Below, one piece after another: positions 50,469-57,532 of a DNA stretch of 64,000 nt. Made by a program: the position numbers and the translations under genes. The stretch covers positions 186,001 to 250,000 of the forward strand of contig NZ_JACHOT010000002.1 in NCBI RefSeq assembly GCF_014200015.1. Reading direction: 5' to 3'. The notes under the pieces are model-generated. The model did not search any database. It was not told the DNA's origin and worked only from the letters and a program-made list of their open reading frames with translations. The DNA is from Aminobacter niigataensis (GTDB taxonomy: Bacteria > Pseudomonadota > Alphaproteobacteria > Rhizobiales > Rhizobiaceae). Each line of letters starts with the position of its first letter. The stretch's first letter is position 1.

Positions 50469-51230
50469 CTAGAGCAGCGGGCGGACGCTTTCGTCGAGGC
50501 CGTGCCAGTCGGCAAGCGCCATCAGCCCGTCGATGTCGAGCACGGTGCATCCGCCGTCGCGCCATTGAACAAGCTTGCGGTCGATCAGCTTGCGGATCGT
50601 CTTGTTGGTGTGGACCAAGGAGAGGCCGAGCGTGTCGGCGACATGCTGTTGCGTGATCGGGATCTCGACCTTCCTGGTGCCGTTCATGCCGACCTTGCGT
50701 GCCCGGCTGGCGATGAAAGCAAGGAGATAGGCCGCGCGCTCAAGCGCCGAGCGGCGCCCGATGCTCAAAAGGTTCTCGTCGAGCATGCGCTCCTCGCGCG
50801 CGGCGATCCAGGTGATGTCGTAGGCAAGGCCGGGATAGTCGCGATAGAGCTCCATCAGCCGGTCGCGCTCGAACATGCACAGTAGCATCGGCGAAAGTGC
50901 TTCGACCGAATGCTGCATCTCGCCCATCAGGCTGCCCTGAAGACCGATCATGTCGCCCGGCAGAACATAGTTCAGTATCTGTCGCCGCCCGTCCTCGAGC
51001 AGCTTGTAGCGAAAGCCCCAGCCAGACAGCACCGTGTAAAGGTGCGCGCTGTTGCTGCCTTCCGACAGCAGCGTCGCACCCTTGTCGGCGGCCAGTTCGC
51101 CGCGCTTGAAGCTGCTGACAAAGGCCAGTTCCGACCTCTCGAATTCCCTGAATACCGGCATCTGCCGCAATGGACAGCTTTCGCACGGAACCTGCCGCGT
51201 CATGTCGGTTGAGTCGCTCCGCGCTGTCAT
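50469..51230 (-). CDS. Crp/Fnr-family regulator with N-terminal CXXC
   Basis: The 253-residue protein has a cyclic-nucleotide-like sensor domain (about 30-150, HLYTVLSGWGFRYKLLEDGRR) and an HTH (PITQQHVADTLGLSLVHTNKTIR near 190). The N-terminal C16-x-x-C19 recalls FNR/FixK-type proteins, but four Cys for an Fe-S cluster are not seen together. AGGAG precedes the ATG, and an exact EcfG promoter ends 23 bases before it. It therefore seems a stress-induced secondary regulator, like FixK-type proteins under PhyR control. Confidence 0.88.
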   Translation of the reverse strand: MTARSDSTDMTRQVPCESCPLRQMPVFREFERSELAFVSSFKRGELAADKGATLLSEGSNSAHLYTVLSGWGFRYKLLEDGRRQILNYVLPGDMIGLQGSLMGEMQHSVEALSPMLLCMFERDRLMELYRDYPGLAYDITWIAAREERMLDENLLSIGRRSALERAAYLLAFIASRARKVGMNGTRKVEIPITQQHVADTLGLSLVHTNKTIRKLIDRKLVQWRDGGCTVLDIDGLMALADWHGLDESVRPLL

Positions 51231-51253
51231 GCAAACTCCTGATTGTGCTCGCC

Positions 51254-51278
51254 AACGCCGCGATGTGACAAAGGTTCC
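51254..51278 (-). promoter_or_regulatory. EcfG-type promoter for the Crp/Fnr gene
   Basis: GGAAC (51278-51274), 16 bases, CGTT (51257-51254) on the minus strand, just upstream of the ribosome binding site. Confidence 0.75.
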
Positions 51279-51363
51279 AGACTGCTCCATCCATGTCTTT
51301 TTTAAATGACAGCGGCCTCGACAAACGCCATGTTCGGCTTCGATTCCTTGGAGTGTCCGCGAC

Positions 51364-51747
51364 GTGCCAGCCCCGCTTTCAGGACTGCGTATTCTTGTGC
51401 TTGAAGACGAGGCGCTGATCGCGCTCGATGTCGACCAGCTTTGCCGTGACCACGGCGCCGAGGACGTCATCCTCGCCGCCAACTTGCGCGAAGCCCAGCA
51501 GGCCGCAGAGCCTTATGATGTCGCCATCATCGACGTCATGCTCGACGGCGAGCCGACGCTCGACTTCGCGCGCAGCATCGAGGCGGCCGGCGTGCCCTTC
51601 GTCTTCGCATCGGGATACGACCAGCTGGACGAACTCTTTGCCGGCTTCCCGGGTGTCCGGTTGGTGAGCAAGCCCTACTCGGGCGAAGACCTCGTCGAGG
51701 CCGTCGTCGCGAGCGTCCGCAAGCTCGCGAGTTCAGCTGACGGTTGA
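51364..51747 (+). CDS. Single-domain response regulator, FATGUY-like
   Basis: The 127-residue protein is a lone receiver: E14/D15, D57 in AIIDVML, K103 in LVSKPYS. The segment PFVFASGY at 78-85 is close to the PFxFATGY motif that defines the FATGUY response regulators (SdrG, Mrr) of alphaproteobacterial stress signalling, with Ser for Thr. GTG 51364 is used, with GGAG upstream. Its 3' end overlaps the end of ecfG by 15 bases. It probably works between HWE kinases and PhyR. Confidence 0.85.
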   Translation: MPAPLSGLRILVLEDEALIALDVDQLCRDHGAEDVILAANLREAQQAAEPYDVAIIDVMLDGEPTLDFARSIEAAGVPFVFASGYDQLDELFAGFPGVRLVSKPYSGEDLVEAVVASVRKLASSADG

Positions 51748-52281
51748 CCCCATGACCTGGGCGGCGATCGCGTCCGGCCCGTAGTCGGCTTCGCCCGAGA
51801 TATCGAGGATCTCCTGCAGCCTGTTGCGGGCGCGGCTGACGCGGCTCTTGATCGTGCCCACGGCGCAACCGCAGATTTCCGCCGCCTCCTCATAGGAGAA
51901 GCCCGACGCGCCAATCAGGATGATCGCTTCGCGCTGGTCTTCGGGAAGCTGCTCCAGCGCCTTGCGGAAATCGTCGAGGTCGAGCCGTCCGGGCTGGCTC
52001 GGATGCACCGCGAGCCGCGCCGTCAGGAGGCCGTCGCTGTCTTGCACCTCGCGTCCGCGCTTGCGCATCTGCGAATAAAACTCGTTGCGCAGGATGGTGA
52101 ACAGCCAGGCCTTCAGATTGGTGCCGGGCTGGAAGCTCGACTGCTTGTCCCACGCCTTGACCAGCGTTTCCTGGACAAGGTCGTCCGCCCTGTCGGCGTT
52201 CTGCGACAGCGACATGGCAAAGGCCCGCAGGCCAGGGATCGCCGCGAGCAAGTCGCCTTTGAAACCAAGGGATGCTGCCAT
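51733..52281 (-). CDS. ecfG: General stress response sigma factor EcfG
   Basis: The 182-residue ECF sigma factor has region 2 with LVQETLVKAWDKQSSFQPG and region 4 with GFSYEEAAEICGCAVGTIKS, the C-terminal helix-turn-helix. The PGTNLKAWLFTILRNEFYS segment is typical of EcfG/RpoE2-like proteins. It directs RNA polymerase to GGAAC-N16/17-CGTT promoters, many of which are in this window. It lies 6 bases after nepR in the same operon and is held inactive by NepR until PhyR is phosphorylated. Confidence 0.94.
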   Translation of the reverse strand: MAASLGFKGDLLAAIPGLRAFAMSLSQNADRADDLVQETLVKAWDKQSSFQPGTNLKAWLFTILRNEFYSQMRKRGREVQDSDGLLTARLAVHPSQPGRLDLDDFRKALEQLPEDQREAIILIGASGFSYEEAAEICGCAVGTIKSRVSRARNRLQEILDISGEADYGPDAIAAQVMGSTVS

Positions 52282-52287
52282 GCCTGG

Positions 52288-52485
52288 TCAGTCCTTCTGC
52301 TGTGCGGGTTCAGCTTCTTCCAGCTGGCTGAGCAACTGCGCGAAACGATCCGGCACGTCGTCGGACACCAGTTCATCATAATATTGTTTGAGTTTTCTGC
52401 CGATTTCGGAGTTGGCCCCAAGAGGTTCGCCATCGCGGCGACGAATCGGCCCGGCGCTGCTGGCGCCACTGCTCTGCCTAGTCAT
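52288..52485 (-). CDS. nepR: Anti-sigma factor NepR
   Basis: The 65-residue protein has the NepR core of two short helices: SEIGRKLKQYYDELVSDDVP and RFAQLLSQLEEAE. The flanks are disordered and polar. NepR binds EcfG and, when PhyR is phosphorylated, the sigma-like domain of PhyR instead (partner switch). The gene diverges from phyR and precedes ecfG, the canonical order. Its promoter is a near match to the EcfG consensus (GGAAC-N16-AGTT), giving feedback. Confidence 0.93.
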   Translation of the reverse strand: MTRQSSGASSAGPIRRRDGEPLGANSEIGRKLKQYYDELVSDDVPDRFAQLLSQLEEAEPAQQKD

Positions 52486-52576
52486 ATGCTTGCTTGCCCT
52501 TTTACACCGTCAGACGTCCCGCTCCCGATACTGACGGCGCGCAACAACCTTGTCCGGTTTCCCGAATTTTGCACCC

Positions 52577-52601
52577 AACTCCCCAAATGCGGATAGGTTC
52601 C
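52577..52601 (-). promoter_or_regulatory. EcfG-like promoter for nepR-ecfG (one mismatch)
   Basis: GGAAC (52601-52597), 16 bases, AGTT (52580-52577) on the minus strand; the -10 has A in place of C. Confidence 0.6.
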
Positions 52602-52609
52602 ACGTAAGA

Positions 52610-52634
52610 GGAACTTTTGCACAGGCAACGCGTT
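52610..52634 (+). promoter_or_regulatory. EcfG-type promoter for phyR
   Basis: GGAAC at 52610-52614, 16 bases, CGTT at 52631-52634. It is 8 bases away from the divergent nepR promoter. Confidence 0.8.
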
Positions 52635-52686
52635 GTGGCACGCTTCCACGAAGATATGACAGCGTCACATGAGGGAAACGTCGAAT

Positions 52687-53481
52687 ATGACCCTATCCAC
52701 TAGAATTGCTCCACACCTGCCCTATCTCCGCCGCTTCTCACGCGCCGTGTCGGGCTCCCAGGGAAGTGGGGACGCATTGGTGGCCGCGATGCTCGAAGCG
52801 CTCATCGACGACATTGACGTGTTCCCCTCCGCCTCCAACGACCGCATCGCGCTCTACAAGGTCTTTGCGCGTCTCTTCACCTCGGTATCGATCCGGGTAC
52901 CGCAGGAATCGTCGCCCCTGGCCTGGGAAAAGCGTGCCGCGGCCAATCTGTCCGCAATCGCCCCGCGCCCACGCCAGGCCTTCCTTCTTGTCGCCGTCGA
53001 AGGTTTCAACGACATCGAGGCGGCCGAGGTGCTCGACACCGACCAGGAAGAATTCGCCCGGTTGCTGCAGGAGGCGAGCGGCGAGATTTCGCGTCAGGTC
53101 GCAACCGACATCCTGATCATCGAGGACGAACCGCTGATTGCCATGGACATCGAGGAGATGGTGGAAAGCCTCGGCCATCGTGTCGTCGGAACGGCACGTA
53201 CGCATGCAGAGGCTGCAGCGCTGTTCAAGCGGACACGGCCGCAGATGATCCTCGCCGACATCCAGCTCGCCGACGGCAGTTCCGGCATCGAGGCCGTCAA
53301 CGAGATGCTGGCTGCAAGGCCGTTGCCTGTCATCTTCATCACCGCCTTCCCCGAGCGCCTGCTGACCGGCGAGCGTCCTGAGCCGGCGTTCCTCGTCACC
53401 AAGCCCTTCAACCCCGAAATGGTCAAGGCGCTGATTAGCCAGGCATTGTTCTTTGACAGGCAGGCAAAGGCTGCGGCATAG
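52687..53481 (+). CDS. phyR: General stress response regulator PhyR
   Basis: The 264-residue protein has an N-terminal sigma-factor-like domain (about 1-130, with RQAFLLVAVEGFNDIEAAEVL) and a C-terminal receiver with D191 (LADIQLADG) and K239. On phosphorylation the sigma-like part captures NepR and frees EcfG. ATG 52687 with GAGGGAAA upstream is preferred over an ATG six codons earlier. The gene has an EcfG promoter, so the response is self-amplifying. Confidence 0.95.
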   Translation: MTLSTRIAPHLPYLRRFSRAVSGSQGSGDALVAAMLEALIDDIDVFPSASNDRIALYKVFARLFTSVSIRVPQESSPLAWEKRAAANLSAIAPRPRQAFLLVAVEGFNDIEAAEVLDTDQEEFARLLQEASGEISRQVATDILIIEDEPLIAMDIEEMVESLGHRVVGTARTHAEAAALFKRTRPQMILADIQLADGSSGIEAVNEMLAARPLPVIFITAFPERLLTGERPEPAFLVTKPFNPEMVKALISQALFFDRQAKAAA

Positions 53482-53493
53482 CCCTTTTTAGCA

Positions 53494-53530
53494 CCGCCCC
53501 AGGGAACCAACCTTGGGGCGGAACGTTTTT
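53494..53530 (+). terminator. phyR terminator overlapping an EcfG promoter
   Basis: CCGCCCC at 53494-53500 pairs with GGGGCGG at 53515-53521, with a short loop, followed by AACGTTTTT. The GGAAC of the next promoter starts in the stem-loop and its CGTT starts the T-run. Confidence 0.65.
53503..53527 (+). promoter_or_regulatory. EcfG-type promoter for the DUF1328 gene
   Basis: GGAAC at 53503-53507, 16 bases, CGTT at 53524-53527, 29 bases before the start codon. Confidence 0.8.
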
Positions 53531-53556
53531 CATCTATCATTTGAAGGAGATAGATC

Positions 53557-53721
53557 ATGCTCTATTGGGCGCTCGTATTCCTTGTCGTTGCGATCATCGC
53601 CGGCGCCCTTGGCTTCGGCGGCATCGCCGGAACTTCGGCCGGCATCGCGCAGATCCTGTTCTTCGTCTTCCTCGCCTTCCTGGTGATCTCGCTCATCGCG
53701 GGCCTGTTCAGGCGCGCATGA
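53557..53721 (+). CDS. DUF1328 (YtjA-like) small membrane protein
   Basis: The 54-residue protein starts [20 protein letters not shown] and ends [12 protein letters not shown], the DUF1328/YtjA pattern of two membrane segments with Gly-rich centres ([13 protein letters not shown]). These proteins are common and stress-induced; their function is not known. GAAGGAGA precedes the ATG. The EcfG promoter directly upstream makes it a general stress gene. Confidence 0.9.
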   Translation: MLYWALVFLVVAIIAGALGFGGIAGTSAGIAQILFFVFLAFLVISLIAGLFRRA

Positions 53722-53786
53722 TCGCCTCGGCAAGATGAAGCACCAATCCCAAACTGGAAGCCGGCCCCCTCAGTCGGAATCCAGCG

Positions 53787-53825
53787 CCGCCGGGTAGCGC
53801 TCCTTCTTGAAGCGCTGCCCGGCGG
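53787..53825. terminator. Strong stem-loop after the DUF1328 gene
   Basis: A 15-bp stem with one G-T pair, CCGCCGGGTAGCGCT with AGCGCTGCCCGGCGG, and a 9-base loop. No long T-run follows. It may end the DUF1328 transcript or be part of a small RNA. Confidence 0.5.
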
Positions 53826-53901
53826 TACCGTTTCAGCAGCATCGGAGTGTGCGCATCGCGTCGTCACCGCAAGCTGAAAAACCCGTGAAGGCGGCTCGTC
53901 T

Positions 53902-54906
53902 ATGGCCAATCCCTCTCCATCGATGGGAAAAAGTTCCAGGTTGGACGCCGCCTTCTTCCATGCCTCCCGCAATGCCGGCATCGCCGTTCTGTACCAGGAC
54001 CGCAAGCTGCGGACTGTCTGGTCACACAACCTCCAGCCGCCATGGGAGGAAGTCATCGGGGGGCACGGAAGCGACCACAACCTGCTTCCGGCGCAACAGG
54101 CCGACCGGTTGGTCGCGGCCAAGAAGAACGCCATCGCCACCGGCAGTTCCGGCGGCCTCGAGATCAGCCTGGCCGACAAATCTTCCGGCATGCGCTGGTT
54201 CGAAATCTGCATCGACGCCGACCGCTCGGCCCGGGGCCAGGTTCAGGGCGTGGTCGTCACGGTCATCGAGACCACCGAGCAGAAACTGCGCGAGCAGACA
54301 CTCAAGGCGCTCTTGCGCGAGGTCAGTCACCGCTCCAAGAACCTGCTCGCCATCATTCAGAGCATCGCCAGCCAGACCGGCCACTATTCGACTTCCGTCG
54401 ACGGCTTTCTCGAGCGCTTTCGCGGCCGGCTCCAGTCCATTGCCTCATCGCAGGATCTGGTCACGTCGTCCAACTGGCGCGGCGCCGGCTTCCGCGAGCT
54501 GGTGATCGGCCAGGTCGGGCGCTACAGCATTGACACCGGTCAAGCTGTGCGGATCTCCGGCGACGACCCCTACCTCAATCCCAACGCTGCCTTGCACATC
54601 GGCCTCGCCGTGCATGAGTTGGCCGTCAACTCGGCGAGTTACGGCGCGCTTGCCCACAACGGCGGCTATGTCGAGGTAACCGCCGTTGCAGCTCCGGATG
54701 CTGACGGCGAGGTGCACATGACCGTTCGCTGGACCGAGGCGATAGGCCCGGTTCCAGACAGCGAGTCGCGCAAGAAGCGCTTCGGCAGCGTAGCGCTAGA
54801 GCGGGTCGTCCCCGCCGCGCTCAACGGCACTGCCGAACTCGAGATCGGCCCCGACAGGCTGGAATATCGGCTGGTCATGCCCAAGGCCAATTTCGAACTG
54901 GAGTGA
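53902..54906 (+). CDS. HWE-family sensor histidine kinase (PAS)
   Basis: The 334-residue soluble kinase has a PAS-like sensor domain (about 15-125, LDAAFFHASRNAGIAVLYQDRK) and an HWE core with H143 in EVSHRSKNLLAIIQSIASQTG, HELAVNSASYGAL and a final GSVALERVVPAALNG. Being next to phyR and ecfG, it is a strong candidate for the cognate PhyR kinase. Its N-terminus is short, so the signal must be cytoplasmic. Ligand unknown. Confidence 0.9.
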   Translation: MANPSPSMGKSSRLDAAFFHASRNAGIAVLYQDRKLRTVWSHNLQPPWEEVIGGHGSDHNLLPAQQADRLVAAKKNAIATGSSGGLEISLADKSSGMRWFEICIDADRSARGQVQGVVVTVIETTEQKLREQTLKALLREVSHRSKNLLAIIQSIASQTGHYSTSVDGFLERFRGRLQSIASSQDLVTSSNWRGAGFRELVIGQVGRYSIDTGQAVRISGDDPYLNPNAALHIGLAVHELAVNSASYGALAHNGGYVEVTAVAAPDADGEVHMTVRWTEAIGPVPDSESRKKRFGSVALERVVPAALNGTAELEIGPDRLEYRLVMPKANFELE

Positions 54907-54953
54907 GGCGGCTCGCTCGGTTGGTTTCAATCGATCGAGCTACCTGCAGTGGC

Positions 54954-54979
54954 GGAACTTTTGACCCTACCTCCTCGTT
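54954..54979 (+). promoter_or_regulatory. EcfG-type promoter for the 106-residue gene
   Basis: GGAAC at 54954-54958, 17 bases, CGTT at 54976-54979, 21 bases before the start at 55001. Confidence 0.75.
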
Positions 54980-55000
54980 TCTTGACGAAGGTGGTTTGCC

Positions 55001-55321
55001 ATGGAACACATCGCAGCACTTCTGTTGGTTATTTCCTGCTCGCAGGACCTGTCCGGATGCCGTGAGATTCCGGCACCGACGCCCCTGTTCGAGGTCTACG
55101 AGGATTGCCAGGCCGCGTTGCCCAAGGCCGTGAGCATGCTCGCGCCGCAGCATCCCCGGATCCTCGCCAAATGCCTTGAAGTCGACCCCGCGCTTGAGGA
55201 TGAATACAACCAGCTGACCTGGAACGTGCTGCCGAACGGAATGCTCGACGCGTCGCTTTCCGTCTCCAGCGTCGTCGCCGTTTCCGAGCCGGCGCAACCG
55301 GGGGAAGTGTATCTTCATTGA
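55001..55321 (+). CDS. Hypothetical Cys-containing exported protein
   Basis: The 106-residue protein has a short hydrophobic N-terminus (MEHIAALLLVISCSQ) and a middle with four Cys in all (C13, C20, C36 and C58 by count). The body is acidic (EVYEDCQAALPKAVSML). Similar proteins are known in rhizobia without a function. AAGGTGG lies upstream, and an EcfG promoter starts the transcript. It may fold with disulfides in the periplasm. Confidence 0.7.
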   Translation: MEHIAALLLVISCSQDLSGCREIPAPTPLFEVYEDCQAALPKAVSMLAPQHPRILAKCLEVDPALEDEYNQLTWNVLPNGMLDASLSVSSVVAVSEPAQPGEVYLH

Positions 55322-55491
55322 CCGAATCGCAGCGCGGATTTTCGCGGCCGTTGCCGCAGCCCCCATTCCGCGCGCCTGCCTGCTGACCCTAACTGATTGA
55401 ATTTACGTACTGCCTCGAAAAATGATTCCGCATTTCGAGGCGATGCGCTAAGTGTCGAACGGGACGATGTTAAAGTGAGAGGACTGATTGA

Positions 55492-55737
55492 ATGAAGAAA
55501 GTTATTCTTGCGATTGCAGCCGTCGTTGCAATCTCCGGCTGCACCACCACCGAACGTGACGTTGTGACCGGGACGGGCGTTGGTGCAGTCGCTGGCGCCC
55601 TGATCGGCGGCGGCAGGGGCGCGGTCATCGGCGGCGCCGTCGGCGCGGCGTCGGGCCTTCTGGTCCGCAACCTGCGCAACGGCTACTGCGAGTATCGCAA
55701 TAGCCGCGGCCAGATCTACACCGCGCGCTGCCGCTGA
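55492..55737 (+). CDS. Glycine-zipper lipoprotein
   Basis: The 81-residue protein has a lipobox ISGC (Cys about 17) after a hydrophobic signal, then a glycine zipper (GTGVGAVAGALIGGGRGAVIGGAVGA at about 27-52, a 17-kDa-antigen-like pattern), and a short YRNSRGQIYTARC tail. It would be attached to the inner leaflet of the outer membrane. GAGAGGA is upstream. No EcfG site was seen here. Confidence 0.86.
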   Translation: MKKVILAIAAVVAISGCTTTERDVVTGTGVGAVAGALIGGGRGAVIGGAVGAASGLLVRNLRNGYCEYRNSRGQIYTARCR

Positions 55738-55757
55738 GCCTGCGGCACGAACAAATC

Positions 55758-55792
55758 GCCCGGCGCCGGCTCTGCCCGTCGCCGGGCTTTTT
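55758..55792 (+). terminator. Terminator of the lipoprotein gene
   Basis: GCCCGGCG at 55758-55765 and CGCCGGGC at 55780-55787 form an 8-bp stem, followed by TTTTTC. Confidence 0.8.
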
Positions 55793-55816
55793 CATTGCCT
55801 CAAGCGTAGCCGCCGC

Positions 55817-57445
55817 TCAGCCGCGGTAGGGAATATCGATCTCGACCCTAAGGCCGTCCGCGGCATAGGTCCGCTCGATCTTGCCGCCCAGTTCGCGCGT
55901 GATGTTCATGTCTATCAGCTTGGTGCCGAAGCCGATCTTCTCGGGTTTCGTCACGCCATTCTGGTTACGCTCCATCCAGTTGAGCAGCAACCGCCGCCCC
56001 TTGCCCTTGCCGGACAGCCGCCAATCCACCTTGAGCCCACCGACGGAATTGTCGCCGTCGCCATATTTCAGCGCGTTGGTCGCCAACTCGTGGAAAGTCA
56101 GCCCCAGCGCCTGCGTCGTCGTCTCGTCCAGTTCGACCAGGTCCCCCTTCATCATGTCCTCGGGTAATTCCTTGCCGAACACCTGGCCGAGTTCGATGCG
56201 CAGCAACTCGCCCAAATCGGCCTTCTGCCAGCGCGAGCGCGTCAGCATGTCCTGGGATGCAGCCATCGCCTGCAGGCGCGCTGAAAAGGACGCCGAGAAC
56301 TCATCGATGTCCTTCGCGCCTGAAGCCGTCTGGCGCGCCATGGCCAGCACCCGCGCAATCGAGTTCTTGATGCGGTGCTTCATTTCCTGAAGCATCAGGT
56401 CCTTTTCCAGCAGGCTCTTCTCGCTCGCCTCATGAAGCAGCGTCGCCGCCTCATAGGCACGCTGCTGGTAGCGGGCCACAAGCGCGATGGAACCTGCAAG
56501 CACAAGTCCGAACAGACCAAGCATCAACGGTGCCGTGCTTGGCGACGGTGGCACGAAAGCAGTGCTCGGCCTGAAATTGATCGTCCATTTGCGGCCGGCC
56601 ACATTGGCTTCGCGCGTCACCGAAAAATCGTCGCCATAACTGGCGTCGGGCGGCGCTTGCGAGCGGAACAACAGCGTGTCGTCATCCCTGGTGCCGTCGA
56701 ACACTTCAACCGCCAGCGGCAGCAGCGGAGCCTTGCCCAGCGCCGCCTGGAACAATTCGGCAGAGCGGAAGGCGACATAGAGCAAACCGGCGGGTGCCGC
56801 ACCCGCGCCTTCAGGCCGGTCGACGCGCGCGAAAACCAGAATGCCAGGCTGCCTGGCGTTGTCACCCTGGCCGAGCAGCACACGTCCGGTCGCCCGTGGC
56901 TCGCCTTGCGCCGCCATTGCCGATTCGATTGCGCTCCGACGCAGCGGATCGGTCGCCATGTCGAAACCCATCGCATCGAGGCTGGCCTTGCTCATCGGCT
57001 CGAACAGCACGATCGGCGTCCGCCACTGCAGCTCGGTTTGCGGGAAAGGCACCCGGTCGATGCCGTAGCCGTCCTTCAGCTCGCGCGTGATTGCGTCGCT
57101 GTCGGCACTGTTGATGAACCTGACGAAGCCGATGCCTCGCAGGCTGGGGAAGTTCCGTTCTGCATCGAGCGATTCAAAGTAGTCTCGAAACTCGTCGCGC
57201 GAGAGTTTGCCCTTCTGGGCGGCAAACATCGCCTGTGTCGCGTGCAACAGGGCAAGGTCGAACTCGACACGGCCCTCGATGCGGTTGAGCGCATCGTCGG
57301 CCACGGACTGGAACTTGATGCGGGCTGCCTCGACGGTTGCCAGATAGACGAGCGCCGCCATGGTCAGGCTAACCAGCGTGACTCCAACAAAGATCAGACT
57401 GGGGAAGTACTTTCTCAATTCCGGCCGGCTCGTGTCACCCTGCAA
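55817..57445 (-). CDS. Membrane-bound CHASE-domain HWE/HisKA_2 sensor kinase
   Basis: The 542-residue kinase has two membrane segments (LIFVGVTLVSLTMAALVYLA near 17 and LMLGLFGLVLAGSIALVA near 310) around a CHASE sensor domain (about 40-300, FRDYFESLDAERNFPSLRGIG). The kinase core has H357 in EMKHRIKNSIARVLAMARQT, LTFHELATNALKYGDG and a final GFGTKLID. The start is a TTG without a clear binding site; an internal start before the first helix is possible. Because HWE/HisKA_2 kinases feed PhyR, it may sense an external signal for the general stress response. Confidence 0.85.
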   Translation of the reverse strand: MQGDTSRPELRKYFPSLIFVGVTLVSLTMAALVYLATVEAARIKFQSVADDALNRIEGRVEFDLALLHATQAMFAAQKGKLSRDEFRDYFESLDAERNFPSLRGIGFVRFINSADSDAITRELKDGYGIDRVPFPQTELQWRTPIVLFEPMSKASLDAMGFDMATDPLRRSAIESAMAAQGEPRATGRVLLGQGDNARQPGILVFARVDRPEGAGAAPAGLLYVAFRSAELFQAALGKAPLLPLAVEVFDGTRDDDTLLFRSQAPPDASYGDDFSVTREANVAGRKWTINFRPSTAFVPPSPSTAPLMLGLFGLVLAGSIALVARYQQRAYEAATLLHEASEKSLLEKDLMLQEMKHRIKNSIARVLAMARQTASGAKDIDEFSASFSARLQAMAASQDMLTRSRWQKADLGELLRIELGQVFGKELPEDMMKGDLVELDETTTQALGLTFHELATNALKYGDGDNSVGGLKVDWRLSGKGKGRRLLLNWMERNQNGVTKPEKIGFGTKLIDMNITRELGGKIERTYAADGLRVEIDIPYRG

Positions 57446-57450
57446 CCATT

Positions 57451-57497
57451 AAAGCATGATCGCGAAAAGTGGGAACTGCTTTTCGCGATCACGCTTT
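57451..57497. repeat. Rhizobial palindromic intergenic repeat
   Basis: Two 19-base arms, AAAGCATGATCGCGAAAAG and CTTTTCGCGATCACGCTTT, match except for one base, with a 9-base loop containing TGGGAACTG. The motif AAAGCATGATCnCGAAAAGTGG is typical of short palindromic repeats scattered in Mesorhizobium and Rhizobium genomes. It lies between the CHASE kinase and the xylG gene. Confidence 0.8.
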
Positions 57498-57532
57498 TAG
57501 CCAGGGTCATACGCCGCCGGGAAGTTGGCAGA

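Noticed and set aside
52615-52630. TTGCACAGGC in the phyR promoter spacer resembling half of the LacI operator
   Set aside because: Only the left half matches; the right arm is absent, and it is 20 kb from the regulated cluster.
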